Shown here in pieces: positions 23,001-36,218 of a stretch of DNA of 64,000 nt; positions within the stretch are counted from its first letter, which is position 1, and every line of letters begins with the position of its first letter. A program made the position numbers and the translations under genes. Under the pieces are notes generated by a model. The model ran no database searches, was not told the origin of the DNA, and was given only the letters and a program-made list of their open reading frames with translations. The stretch lies in NCBI GenBank assembly GCA_036365515.1, contig CM070877.1, positions 120,472,321 through 120,536,320 of the forward strand, written 5' to 3'. Source of the DNA: Torymus aiolomorphi (lineage: Eukaryota > Arthropoda > Insecta > Hymenoptera > Torymidae).

Positions 23001-26000
23001 GTATAATCGATATACAAAAATAGGAAGTACAACATAACTTCATTCTGCACTTTATTTTAAAATCTGGAAAAAATTTTCTAGAATATCACGCCGTAGATAA
23101 GTTAGCACCTACATAAAATGTATAAAAAACATGACTAGGCGCATTTCACTGAAATTGGAAAACACAGACAACAAAAAATTTTGCGGAACTTGCACATTTT
23201 TCTCATAGTGTATTTTACGACTCGAATAAAATAAATCAGTTTCTGTATAATAAAAAATAAGTTTTCATCTATTTTTGTACTTTAATTTAAAAAATTCTTA
23301 ACTGATATAAAGGCATTATTCCACTGTCAGAAAGCTTCCTCTTCGATAAAGTAAAATTATAATTTACAGGCTTTCCCTTGTATTTTGATTAATCTATAAA
23401 GGAAAATGGGTCACGGGAATAAAATTTATAACCTTACTGTATTATATTTTTTACCCTAGCAGCCATTTTTTTACTTTTTAAGGATTATAAAAAGTAAATA
23501 AACTGTGTTATTTTTGATCAAATAAAAAAATTTTTATCCATTTTTTATAACGATTTTTACTGTCGCTGAAAAGAACGTAAATAATTGAATTAAATTTTGA
23601 CTGCCCATAGTGAGGTTTACAATATTATATCGATGTATATAGATATATTTTTTAATTTTCACCTTTATGTAACTGAAGATGTAATGTGAATGTAAGAGTT
23701 TTGCATAATCCAATAATTATGAAAAGAATGTTTAAAATATTGTTTTAATGATCAACAGTTTTATTATAATTTTTCTTGTTAAATTGAGTAGCCACGTCAT
23801 AAAAATTAAATTATATATTTAATTATATTGCAGAATTATTCTTATTTATAAATAGACTTAACAAAAGTAACAATAATCGAGATAATATTAATTAATTTGA
23901 AAGTTTTCAAATTCATAAATTTCAGCTTCATAAATTTGCCACAGAATTGTAAATACAACGATTTGAGTAATCACGAGTAAAAAAAATACTGTTAGTTAAT
24001 CAAGTAGAATACATCTGAAACATTGTGAAAGTGAGACAATCTCATCATATGATAAAATGAAAAATCCATATTTTATTCCACTTTTTTTGATTGATTCTCG
24101 TGATAATATCTGTAATTAATCTATGATCTACTTCTATTTCTATTATACTCACACTCCTAGCAATCTCTTACGATTAAAATAAAGTGCTAAAAATATTATC
24201 CTCCGATACTAACGACAATTACATAAAAAAAATCAATACACAAGATAACACTATAGTTGCAAGGAATAAAGCTGCGTGCAGTCTACAGTGTATCCTCGAA
24301 GCCCACGTCTCTGCGCGCGCACGCGTGACCAAAGTCAAAGTTCAATACACTCTTTGGCTGAATGGCCGTGCCTTTTAAATACCCTCCTCCCCGCGACCTC
24401 ATCTTCTTCTCTTCCGTCTCGCACGCGTCGCTGCACTGCGGTGCAAATACCTCGTCGTCGTCGCAGCCGCCGCTCAATTGCTTAATTCATAATGACCTTT
24501 GAGCGCCTCCCTACTCTCGCGCCGCGCCTCTCGTCTTTCTCGTGAATTCAAAGCTCCGGAGGAAAGCCCACGACGTGCACTCTCTATTCTTCGTTCTTTT
24601 TTTTTCCTCTCTCGTAGTCGCGCAGATATACACATCTCCAACTGGCGCTAACATTGATCAATAAGCGCGGGAGAAATTAGCACAGGAGCTCGCGGCCGCT
24701 GCAGCCGCCTATATCGCCGTCCTTGTGCTACTTGTGAAAAGAAATGCAAGCGTATAAACAATGCGAGAACCGGGACCAGAGGGACTGCTCTCGGCTACTG
24801 TAGTTACCTAGGGTGCAGCGATGTTGCTTATTACACGTATACACGTGCGTGCGCTCCGAGGAGATTTTATTGGATCGGACAATTGGACTCGAGACCTAGA
24901 TCTCCTCAATTGAACTATTTTCGTGGACTGTTGTGTCTTTTCACTGTGTGAAAAGTTGTGTGTCGGCATGGTACTGTATTGTCCAGTAATTGGTATAATT
25001 ATTATATTATATTAATCTTTTAGAAGAAATGCAATTCATGTTTTGAATGTTACAAATTAAAGGCTTTTGAAAATACTTTTCTTTAAAGTTCATTTACACT
25101 GACTAAATGCTACTTTCAACTGATGAGAATTTTTCCATCGGTCTTACAGTCTTACTAAACTAAAAAACTTACATACAAAACTAAAGAAAAAATAGTTAGA
25201 ATTAACTTTTTCCCGTTTGAAAAAACTTAAGTATATCCAATCTGCGAGTTTTCAGCAGAAACTTTATTTCTCACTTTCAAAGTTTGTTAAAACTTTTCGA
25301 TTAAAAATGTTTAAAGTTTAAGTGTTTGAAATCAGATATTTTGAATGATTATAATAGAAAATTATTAATAAAGGGGTAACAAACATATAGTAAAGGATCT
25401 CATCGACATATATATATATTATTTGGACAGAATCAGAAAAGTCTTTGTCCCATATTGTTTAAAAAAAAAATCTTAATATTCATTCCCGACAAATAGCTGT
25501 CGCTTGTAAAATGGTAATGAGCAAATGATTATATAGCCACTCTTGGTTTCCAACATTCCAACAATCATTTCCATAATCAAAATTCATGAATCGCGCGGAT
25601 ATTACAAAGGCGTGCGTTATAATGGAACAAAGTTACTTAACGCCGCGTGCGACGATAAAGAGGAAATTTGCAATTTTGATAGAGGCTACTCCGTTGCGCA
25701 ATAAGTGGTGCGCGAATATCTGTGCAAAGGAGATCAAAGCCAATCTTCAAACTAGATCACGTACATACTTTTTTCACTTAGTTTGCTCCACCCGTATACA
25801 ATAAGCCTTTTATTCTGCATAACCAATATTTCAAACTATAATAAATATCGATAAATTTTAATAACGACCTTAACGCGTTACCTATTATATAAATATATTA
25901 AGTACTTTGCCGGATCCCCGAGCGACCTCCCACCCCGAATTCTCTCGATTATTAATTTTAGCACTCTCCTGAATCCACTCCTCCCCGCAGTTATCGACAT

Positions 26001-26704
26001 CCCGGCCGAACAATATCAGCCCCTCGAGCTCTGGCTAAGCCTTTTCTAAATCCATCGCACACCTCCGCAGTCTATTTTCCCCCCTCATCTTCACCGGCAC
26101 TCTCTCTTTCCTCTCTTCAAAGACAGCCTCGACTGCTGCACAAAGCGGCGCCGTGAGCCCGCGGCGGCACGGCCAAGTGGCTGCATTACCTCGCAAATAT
26201 ACGCGCTAAGTATACTGCCACTCAATCCGGGCCGCGTCAAGCGATATTCGCCGCGATAAATATACCAGGGACGCGAATCTCGGCTATCACACGAAAAAGG
26301 GGGAAAGAGAGAGAGAGAATATTATTATACTTGCGTTGGAGGTGTAATGGCGCGCGTGTTTATAAGCTCGTTTCTCGTTGCGTTGCAGAGACGCACAAGC
26401 CAGAGGATGAATCAGCGACAAGGACGTAGTAGCAGCCGTCAGCGGGCCAGTTGGCATCAGGGCCCCGAAACCGCTGCGACCCCAATTTCCGTCAATTAAA
26501 AGAGCCCCTCGTGCCCCCTTCCCCTCCCGGTGTACCTTCACACGTACGCCCACGCTGCACACAGAGTGCATACATACACACATATATATGTATACGAAAT
26601 GTCGCGGCGGGTCAAGTGCAAGCAGAAAAGCAGCAGTCGCCGGATGATCTGACTCCTTGTTGTCCCCGGCCAGTCTCGCTCGTAAAGCGGCATAGAAGTA
26701 AGGC

Positions 26705-29700
26705 ATGGAGCAGACGGATACGCGGCCGAAGATCGAGATAGTGCGGGTGCCTTCGATCGAGCGGGGCAACATTAGGCCGCTGGACGGCGTGCAGCTGAGG
26801 GCGGCCTACAGCCACGTGCGCATCGGCACCTACTGCCCGGAGTCGCCCGAGCCACCCGCCGACCCCGCCGTCATGGTCACGCCCAAGCGCCTCGGCCACG
26901 TCAAGCCGCCCATCGAGCAGTCGCGAAAATTCAAGAAGTCAGTGCTCTCCCAAGTCCGAGCTATAATATTGTATCTTTACAGGCTTGTAACAGAGGCTGT
27001 GAAAGAGCGATTTCACGCTTTTTATACGTTATTTTTACGATATAGGTGAAGGATATCTCGTCTTTGCGTTCGTAAATTATTAACAAGTATATTGATATAA
27101 AGGTGGCATCGATTTTATTTTAAAACGCCATGTGAAAAGGTCGTAGAATCTTCCGGTACGCCTGTGATACGCTTGATTAGATTTTATTTTATCAAAACTT
27201 GAAAGGGCTTCAAACTTTATGAAATTTTTTTTCTAAAATAAGTAAATTGGATCACTTTCAATATAATTTAGAAACCTCTGAAAAAACTCGTTTAAAATAC
27301 CAAAATAGCAAAGTAAAGTCAAATTTGCATCTAGTAGCATAAATAATGATATTTAAAATTTTTTTAAATCGTAAGAATGTATAAAAAGGGTAAAATTAAT
27401 AGAATGCTTCGTAAACAGATATATTGGTTTAAATGAATGGTGAAATGTCTAGGAACTTGGGACCAGTATCAAGACTGCTTAGACGTCGCCATCATGCGAC
27501 GAGCCTTGCAACCAAATCCTGTGATAACATTTATAGTGTCAATAAAAATAACAGCTTCTTTGAATGGAAACATGGACAGAGCTGCCACGACCAAGGTAGA
27601 CCGCATTTTTCGTATCGCTATAACGCATTCGAAACTCGTTAAGCATCTCATCAGTATTCACATTGTTATGATTTTTTTAGAGTAAGGCAAATATTCATTA
27701 TCGACGCCTTTGTTTAAACTTATTCATAATTCTTCCTCAAAAAAGTTTCATTTTTATTTCGCTACTTCGATGCAATGTTTAAAACAGTCACATAATTTAC
27801 TTTTAACATATAATAATATATCCTCATATGATCATAAGTTTAAATTTATAAGCAAAATTTGATTATGATTAAATTTAAAATACCTAAGCGCAGTTATAAA
27901 TGATCTTTAGAATTGTAAATGATGAAAAATGAGTGAAATTCGTCATCTCATAGCTCCACTGAACCATTAATCACGCGCTTGCTATATAATGAGAAGTTGC
28001 ATTTGTAAAAGAGCTTTAAACGCAGTCAATTAAAGCAGTTTAATTGTTTCAGGACTGCACGTTCGGCAGAGCAACAGTTTAGACTGGCGAGTCGGTCGGA
28101 GTATCGAAAGAAATTCGAGCAATTTGGACAGTCGAAAAGCCTCTCGCAGCGCCGAGCAGTTGTCGAGGAGTGGTACTCTCCAGACTCCGAGCACAAAGTA
28201 AATTATCACTTTTCTTAATTAGCTCGCAACACACGCCGTTCCGAACCTCTCGACACACGCACTTATTACTGCAGCTGACACGTTATAGATGTTTCTTTTT
28301 TTATACACTCTAATTTCGTACTATATCTCGTCTATCAAATTCTACTCTAAGTGTTTTTCCATTATCTCGTTGTTATATTCACTTTACTTTTTAATTATAT
28401 CTTTATTATATCTTCTTAATAAAGGAAGTTTGTTGTTGACGTCACGCGAAAAAGAAAAATAATCAAAAGATAATGAATTTTCTGAAGAAAGAGTATTTTC
28501 TTTTTTAATAGTACACTGAGAAAAAAATTTCGTTAAATCAAACAAATTTTGATTAATCCAATAAAATTACTGAATCATAATATTCCCATACAATATTTAA
28601 TTGATTCTAATATGTAAAAATAATTAATTATTTGTTAAAGTCAATGAAATATTTACTTTGATTTTACTAAATAAATTTTCACTTCAAATGAATATTTTAT
28701 TATTACTTAAAATAAATTTATTGTTAATAAAATACTGTTAATTTAGTGCATATAATATTTAATTGTTTCAACTCAAAAGCTTATTTTAGTTAAAAATTAT
28801 GTAGTTGTTTCAATTAAGTATTACTACATAAAATGAAATAATTGATTGCATTTGAAAACAATTTATTTTATAAATTTACTTTTTCATTTATTTAATACTT
28901 AATAACGTTTAATTCAAATAAAGAAAATATTAATTTATTATAGTAAATATTTATTTAATTTTATTAAATATTTTTTTTTAAGAATTAATTCAATATTTAA
29001 TTGGAATATTATAATACAATATTTTAGTTGCTGCTATTAAATATTTGATATATTCATAACTCATTGACTTAACATAATCAATTATTGATTTAATGTTCAT
29101 AGAAAATTGTTCGAAATAATTATTTAATTACATCAATTATTGTCCCTTGCACAAAATATTACATTGAATCAAACTATTTTTTGGGAATTCAATTTCATTA
29201 AATTGAATTTTTATTTGATTGAATCAATTATATTATTTTCAATAACATTGATTTAATTGATTCAATGAAATTTTTTTCTCAGTGTATGGTCTTAACTTCT
29301 TAGTGAAGTATCTTCTTTTTGGTTATTAATTTTTTGCAAATTCTGGTAAAAATAAATTATACTTTAAGAAATAATAGTTGAATTAGGATTACATAAAGAA
29401 ATAAGAATTGTATGAATTATGTTAAAACTGTATACGTTTGAAGAAACAAGTAACATTAAAAAATTTGGCACGACGACAAACTTCCTCATGTTGTAAATAT
29501 GTCAAATGAAAATATACGCGACAAATTTAATAAGGGCACTATTTTACGTAAGAGGTTTTGGCCAAGAACGGAATTTCGCTGACCTGGAATGGTTTCTTAT
29601 TGAATTCTGATAACGGAAAATTGCTTCTATTGAGTTGAAAATTTCATTGACATATGTTCCTATACAAATACACTGGACGATAAGAAATCACTGTTGTTAT

Positions 29701-32700
29701 TAAATTATATATTTGTTATCTGAGATTGATGAATCGCGATTATTGAAAGGAGAGATATCTGTATTGTACCTGTATTTGAGTGTTTATAGTTTATACTATT
29801 ACTTTAAATATACTAAAAACGAAACATTTTAATTTTCAACGACAATAAAAGCAATAGAGTTTCGCTGTTTGGCATTTTATTTTATTTGCTTCAAGTACTA
29901 TAGACACAATTCACAAATATAGATTAAATCATATGTAGCAGTAGTAGAACAAATCGCTGATAATCAAATCAAAATTAATGGATTTCCTTGAAAGATATTT
30001 ATAAACGTTTTCACAGTTTTATTAAGACCCTACGAAAGCGAGTACGCGTAAGACTTCTGATTTGTCTGAAAAGGTAGGTAATATCTCGAAAAATAGTTGT
30101 TACTACTTCATACCTAGATCAGTTCATAAATTTCAAGCTCCCATTAACACATTGAATAACGATCACCGTAAAAGTATATCTAGAAAATGTTTGCCAGCTC
30201 GTTCGAGGGCCACGACATTTTTCTTTTCAACGATCATTCATATATCTCTCAGGCTTGCATATAACCTCGATCCATCAAACGTAATCGCACGCTTTGGCTT
30301 CGCAACCCGCAGGTCGAAGATAGTCTCGCTGCTGAGGCGACTGTCGCCGCGACTGCCGCGGCCGAGCAGCAAAGGCTCGCTACCCTCGTCGCCGTCGATC
30401 TGCCCCTGGGTCCAGATCGAGTACTCAAGCGGAAACGATGGCCCAGTCGCCCAGGACCAGCTGGCTGTCCAATCGGAGGACACCGTCGACTATAGCTTCC
30501 AGCGCGAGCTTCAGCTCAATGAGATGCGCAAGAGGGCCATCAAGGCGTCCAACTACTCGAAAGTGAGTTGCTCATATATGTATACCGGCCGATATATTTT
30601 TGTTATCTGGGCCGAGAGGAGTTTTCATCTGTGAGCTCGCGCGGAAAAGTCGCGGGTGGTGTTAGTACGTGTGTGTACTCGGGTTTCTCTTTTTTACGTT
30701 TGATAGCGAACTATAACGGCTGAGGGTATATGTATACTGCAATGCTGTGATGCGCGGTAAGTATAATACCGTGATTCGAGGAGTTCGGCTCGAGTTTCCC
30801 TCTCCGCGTGCGCTCGTTACTTTGAATTCGGAGATGCGCTGATTAATCCGAACGAGAAGGTGCTCCAATTCTGGCTTTTTCCGTTTGGCTAATAGCGACT
30901 GACGTTGTTTCTTTCATTTCTTTTTTACCTTTGGTTCTTTTTTTCATTAATCCATTGAGTTTTGGTAAGGGAATAATTGGAAGTACTCTAGTAAAGTGTA
31001 CAATTTTTTAGAATAAAATGATATGAAATTTACAGTTAGCATTTTAGAAAATATGATGGTAGAGGTATACAGTTATAGTTTTATATTATTTTTGTAAGAG
31101 GCATCGAATAAACTATTAAGGTAAAATACCCAATACTTGGACACAACAAAAAATCAGACCAGCACTTGAGACAGTGGTAAAATATTACTTTTACAAATAA
31201 ATATGAAAACAATATTAATTCATTAGCATTGTTTATGACATTAACTGTCTAGTGAATTTGAAATTGTGTCAGTTTCGGTCTTATTAAATTTATAATACGA
31301 AATATAATTTTTATGAGGTTAGGTTTTGAAAGAGTGCACATATAAATGTTGTACAACTATATATGTGGTATTCCTCAATTTCTATATACCCGTTGTTGGA
31401 CACATTTAAACAAATTATTAAATCCTATTTTATTTCTATTTGGTCTATGGGAAATGAATATAGGGCACCTTATTAAAAATTTCAATCCGAAAAGGATCAA
31501 ATCGGATTTAATAGATTTTTTTATCAGGGTTAATTATATTGTGCAACTACTGGTTCCAAGCGTTGTCCAAGTATCGGTATTAGTTTGACATATACTGTCC
31601 AACTATAGGGGTTTTAAAGATATTTTTTAAACTGACTTTTTTAATATAAAAAACATTTAAATATCTTTGCTTTTGCATAACTTAATAAAATAACATCCCG
31701 AATTAGTAATTAGATTAAAAAGATTTGACAAATTCCGTTTATTGAATTTATAAATACCGTTTATTCACGTTATGTTTCAAAATGTGTCCAAGTATTGGGT
31801 GTTTTACCTTATTATTTTTCTTAAAATTGAAAAAGTACTTTTGATTATTTCTTAAAGTGACATTTATTCCTATATATTATGTTTTATGTACATTGCAAGT
31901 TATGGATATGAAAGTAGAAAGCATCTATGTTCAGTGATACGTAAATGGCAAATATTTAATAAAAAAAAGTTTATTAATATGACGCGAAAGTATAATGTAG
32001 TAACTACTATAGTAACAAATATTGAAAAAATTATAAAAAATAATTTTTGTAATGTTGATCTATACTGCAGGACACACTATATATATTCTGTATATTCAGT
32101 ATTTTGTTAGATACCATTTTTTCATACTGTTCATAAGTTTGTTTGAATAGATAGTTATTGACCAAACAACCCTGGTAGAAAATTAAGCATATTTTATAGC
32201 TAACGTGTTAATTAAATGGAAGTACTTTTATAAAAAATCCTAAATGCAAAAATAATATAATTCATCTAAAAGTTCTACTATTACTTAAAATACATATTTT
32301 ATGAAGTGTAAATGCCATAATTTATTTCGGATTGGTACATAATTATGAAATACAAGCAATGTTCGTTTTTAGCCATAAAGTTAACTGAAAAATAGCTAGC
32401 TTCTGTTAACATTTCTACCAGGGAAAGTAAAATATTAATATAAAATTTATTTATAACCTTGAGAAATTTTTCATATAATTTTTCTTTTAGAATCATATTT
32501 CTATTGTATACCTATTTAATCCATAGTTTTTCGCGTGAGCTCACAGAAAGTACATCATTATTATGTTTATAAATATCGTTGGATCATTGTGATAACTAAA
32601 TATTATATTTTTCCACGACAGCAAGAGCTTGTAAACGACGCTACGATAATAACAAAAGAAAAGAAAAGCCCTCGCCGGCAGCCAAATGTACAAACTCAAG

Positions 32701-32731
32701 AAAAACACGATACGAATTCAAGTCGACGAGC
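26705..32731 (+). CDS. Unrecognised multi-exon gene, four coding exons found, 3' end not found
   Basis: Coding exon 1 is 26705-26937 (acceptor CCCCGGCCAG just upstream, exon from about 26674; donor AA|GTCAGT). Exon 2 is 28053-28197 (acceptor TTGTTTCAG, donor GTAAAT), joined in frame. The third coding segment ends at 30562 (donor GTGAGT); its start is 30313 or 30320. Exon 4 is 32622-32731 (acceptor TTTTCCACGACAG, donor GTAAGC), phase 0 with the segment before. Exons 1 and 3 have strong G/C bias at third codon positions against AT-rich introns, which supports coding. The protein is hydrophilic, with no signal peptide or membrane segment. It begins MEQTDTRPKIEIVRVPS, has a basic stretch around TARSAEQQFRLASRSEYRKK, a Ser/Pro-rich part in exon 3 and a polar, lysine-rich exon 4. 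I do not recognise the family. The exon 2 to 3 junction has a phase problem described under findings. Later exons may lie beyond OGFOD1 or outside the window. Confidence 0.6.
26938..28052 (+). other. Intron between coding exons 1 and 2
   Basis: About 1.1 kb, AT-rich. Two overlapping open frames of 69-82 codons near 27433-27685 have weak codon bias and no splice logic with their neighbours. Nothing else recognisable. Confidence 0.5.
28514..29284. mobile_element. TIR element of 771 bp, ends CACTGAGAAAAAAATTTC, TA duplication
   Basis: The left end CACTGAGAAAAAAATTTC is exactly inverted at the right end (GAAATTTTTTTCTCAGTG), and each end is flanked by TA. The interior is extremely AT-rich, with many ATTGATTCAATT-like motifs and no open frame. 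It sits in the intron after coding exon 2 of the 26.7-32.7 kb gene. It shares terminal sequence with the elements at 13416 and 19647. Confidence 0.8.
29285..30312 (+). other. Rest of the intron before the third coding segment
   Basis: AT-rich. The frame used by the third coding segment is open back to 30062, and there is an alternative acceptor (CTCTCAG) near 30254, so the exon might start earlier. No other exon was identified. Confidence 0.35.
31118..31810. mobile_element. TIR element of 693 bp, ends AAGGTAAAATACCC, ATT duplication
   Basis: The left end reads AAGGTAAAATACCCAATACT then TGGACACA. The right end reads TGTGTCCAAGTATTGGGTGT then TTTACCTT. ATT flanks both ends (31115-31117 and 31811-31813). 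Internal echoes of the end motif (GTTGGACACATTT, TTGTCCAAGTATCGG, CTGTCCAACTAT) suggest repeated transposase-binding sites. It lies in the intron before exon 4. The ends are related in pattern to those of 571-3012. Confidence 0.75.
32170..32423. mobile_element. Small TIR element of 254 bp, ends CCCTGGTAGAAA
   Basis: CCCTGGTAGAAAATTAAGC on the left and, inverted, TTTCTACCAGGG on the right. AT-rich interior. No clear target duplication was found. The end resembles the CCTGGTAGAAAATTGGC sequence at about 20040-20060, linking it to the arms of the repeat at 19834-20072. Confidence 0.6.
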
Positions 32732-35700
32732 GTAAGCCAAAATCAATAATTTTTTTTACTTTTTTCTCTTCCATTTTCACGCTCCTTCTGCAACTTACTT
32801 GACACGTACTTTTCTAGCGTTATATAGATACCGCCACATTCTATGAAATCTATATTAACAGAAAATAAAGTTTCTATCTGTTTAAACATATAAAACTGAT
32901 ATTATTGTATAATATCCTCTTTACGTAGACTAGAAAACTCCAGTAGTTGTAGTGAATTAAAACTTCTTTTTTTTTATTGTAAATGCTAACCATTAATTTC
33001 CTATGTACCTATAATGGTTGATACTGTAATTAACATTTTACTAATCTTCTATTATACCGAATAACGTTATTATATCTCCATTAATACAGCATGGTTAACA
33101 CTGATTAGATAACAAACACTGATTAGATAACAAATCGTTTTAAAATGTTGACAAACAACATGCATGAATATAATTTTTGATAAAGTATATGTAAACAAAG
33201 GAGATTTACTGTTATTCTTGCAGTAAACCATTACACGAATAAAACGTCGCTTCGACGCATTTTATTCAGAACAATGGAATGCTTTTGAAAAAACTAACTC
33301 CAGCTGGAATTCTCCGCGTTTTAAACAATTCTACCCGTACTATCGGTAAATTCATATCGCGCGCAAACGGAACTCTGCTCGCCGTGAAATTTCAGTCGAA
33401 ACGCGAGCCTTCGTCGTCTCCCACGTGCGTCATCCGCGGCGAAAGCTCGCGCGATGCAGTAGTTATACACGGGCGAGCCATTACCCGCGCTCTAGTCCTT
33501 GAAAGAGGTCAACATTTTAGCTAAACCTCGCTAAACACAAGAGCCTGCGCGAGCTTTTATCCCAAATAAAAGAAACGAAAGAGCCTCGCTGCTGCGCCAC
33601 TGGGCGCGCTAAAAATAAAAGACATTCGGAAAAAAAGGAGTCCGCGCGCTCATCCCTGAACCGTATATACGGCGGTGTGTCGCCTAGCAATGGGTCCACC
33701 GGGGCGTATAATAACTGCGCACGTACGTCGTCCTCGAGTGCATTGAATGCGCGCGCTCGCCGCTGCTCTCCATTCATACGAGAGACGAGCGGCCGTGATC
33801 AATGAAAAGTCCACTCGCGACGCGCTGGGGGCCAGCGTTGCACAGCGGTGCAAGCTCTATACTGGCTTCCGGTCGCGCGCTGCGTCCGCAAGAGCGTGCG
33901 TATGTGTGTTGGAGCGCGCGTTTTCGTCGCGATCGATGCTGGCTTACCTGATAAGCCTCTCGGTGTATATACATATACATGCATCGCTCTTACTTGGGTA
34001 TAGGATTGCGTGTGCGAGTTTGTGTGTTTGTGCGGGGGGGGGGGGGGGGCAATCGCGTAGGTTCCGCGTTTCGGCTCGAGAGATGCGCGTCTGCGAATTA
34101 CCCCGTTCGGTACATGTTTTGAATAGAATTCAGTGTTTTTGTAGAATCAAACGTTTTTTGTTGAACTTGAATCTATTATAAATATACTATTTATCAGAAC
34201 GTGATAAATCGATATCGTCGTTATAAAAATAGTCCACTTAAAACGTTTATAAATAAACGTTTATAAATAAACATTGTAAGAAATTCGATACTATACGTAA
34301 ATGTAAATTAATGTTCAAAATGTCGAAATTATTTGAAAGAATAAAAATGCATGTGAAAAAGTTCACCTTCAAATTTATAGATAACTTTCGTGACTAAAGT
34401 TAAAGGTTGTTATCGTCCGAATATCAAATACTTTGCATTTTATTATCGCCCTTTTACTCGTGCAAACATTATACATATGTGAAATTTACGTTCTTGAATA
34501 AAGTTATTAAGTAAATGTAAAATAAGTCTTTATCAGCTTAAGGAAAAAGACACAAATTACTTTTAAACTTATATCCCTTAATGTCTTGCTCGAGACAGAA
34601 CTGGCGTTAAATTGCATGTGTATATGAAGTCAATGACATGCAAACTTCTACTATATCTCTAGATGAATTTAAATAATAATTTAACTACTGACGAGATTCA
34701 TGAAAATGTTAAACGCAATAATATTCGCAAGGTTCTACTTTCACCCGTGTATACCTACACAATTCGTTCAACTTTTATACTGGTAAATATATCTGTCGTG
34801 GCTTCCAGGAATAACGACCTAACCCACTTGTACGTGTTTTCGAGAAATCGACGTTTTAAAATTTCTGTCATGACACTTCATATGTAAGTTCGAAATGCGC
34901 GAGGTGAGTCATAACAATGTAGACATTTACAAAGCTATCGAATATCTTTCGAACCCCACTATCAACTGCTAGAATAAATTTTTATTCTTTTTATAAACAA
35001 ACAAAATAATGCAGTTAAGTCGTTATTTCGGTAACTGTGCAGTTAAGCGGTTTAGGGAAATTGTTCAAATAAGATAAATAACATAGTTATTTCTACACTT
35101 AAAACATAGAATACGAATTCTTTTTTAAATATTCATTCGCACGCATGTGCCTCCCAACGGGGAATTCGGTAAACCGAATACCGAACGTTACTCGGTTACT
35201 GTTTATGCACACTCGTTCTATCGCCCGGCAATCAAAGCTGTTGTGTTACCTTCTATTATCTATTACCTTTGATCTTTGTTGCTATAAAAGTAGGTATGTC
35301 ATAATCTGTTTATTGCGTAGTATTAACTTCAAAATGGTGCTTTTAATTAAATATAAATATTCAACTTTACCGACAATTATATTTTACTTTTAAATAAAAA
35401 TTTTTTTTTTTTTTCGAATTCTTGGCTGCTTTTACAAAGATTCTTATTCAAATTTTTAAGTATTATTTACGTTTTTCTCTAAAAATGTTTTTAAAATGCT
35501 ATTGTTATTTATGCTTTAATTGAAAGTTTCAAAGTTCTCTCTGTATTGATATGTACTATTTTTATTATCTTAGTCAAAATAGATTGAGTGTATTTTCGTA
35601 AACATATTCATTGGTTTATGTTGAAATTAAATCAAAGATATCAATTTATTATTTTCCCTAAAATATAATAATACAATCATATATAAACTGCATATATGTA

Positions 35701-35950
35701 GTTGGAAACTAATTTTGAATTAAATTTAATTACGTATTGTTTGTTGACAGATACTGTACTCTATTTCGAATAATTAAAACTAAAATGCCTAATATGAAAC
35801 AATATTTGATATAAAGTAACCATAAGTTTGAAGTAACAATAATCATGTAAACATTGTTTTAATTTATAATTAAAGGGAAGAGCTATAGGTGTTACAGGAT
35901 AGGGAAAGTGAAAAAGATATGTAAATTCAGTTAAACGATCATAAATACTG
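32732..35950. other. Stretch with no recognised gene; CpG-rich block at 33.3-34.1 kb
   Basis: 33.3-34.1 kb is CpG-rich and could be a promoter. On the minus strand it contains a good donor sequence, TATCAG|GTAAGC, at about 33950, so a minus-strand transcript start is possible. A run of 16 G lies at 34034-34049. The remainder, especially 34.2-35.95 kb, is AT-rich and empty to my eye. Later exons of the upstream plus-strand gene could be hidden here. Confidence 0.35.
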
Positions 35951-35956
35951 ATGATT

Positions 35957-35962
35957 TTTATT
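35957..35962 (-). terminator. Candidate polyadenylation signal for OGFOD1
   Basis: TTTATT on the plus strand, that is AATAAA on the minus strand, about 260 bases past the OGFOD1 stop codon. AT-rich surroundings make chance hits common. Confidence 0.35.
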
Positions 35963-36218
35963 AATACGAAGACTATATTACATGCTAATCGCACGACGAA
36001 TATTTAATGAATTCCTTAGTGCTTTCAGACATATGCCAATCACTGCTCGTTGCCCTCGTTCGACTGTACAAATTTAATATAAAAAAAAAAGGCCTGCTAA
36101 TAACAAACGAGTCGAGCATTCATTTCATACGTTCGCGCGTTCATCGGATTCGCTTTAACCAAATACGTTAATTTAACGTTATAATCTCACTTGTGTCCTC
36201 GATTGTCATCGCTAGCTC

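Larger units (their letters stand above)
10918..26673 (+). other. Putative first intron, about 15.8 kb, with alternating CpG-rich islands and AT-rich DNA
   Basis: No coding exon was recognised. CpG-rich blocks lie at about 10.92-11.3, 12.0-12.65, 13.25-13.42 plus 14.51-14.85 (one block split by a transposable element), 16.75-17.15, 17.56-18.3, 20.55-21.2, 21.4-22.3, 24.3-24.9 and 25.9-26.7 kb. Between them, notably 15.0-16.6, 18.4-20.2 and 22.3-24.2 kb, the DNA is AT-rich and featureless apart from the elements listed separately. The islands could be enhancers, alternative first exons or other promoters. Many open frames across the islands lack start context or codon bias and are not reported as genes. 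Confidence 0.4.

Noticed and set aside
30062..30634. Whole 190-codon open frame as one exon
   Set aside because: The first part lacks codon bias and has AT-rich, intron-like sequence; bias starts only after the acceptors near 30254-30320, and a GTGAGT donor ends coding at 30562.
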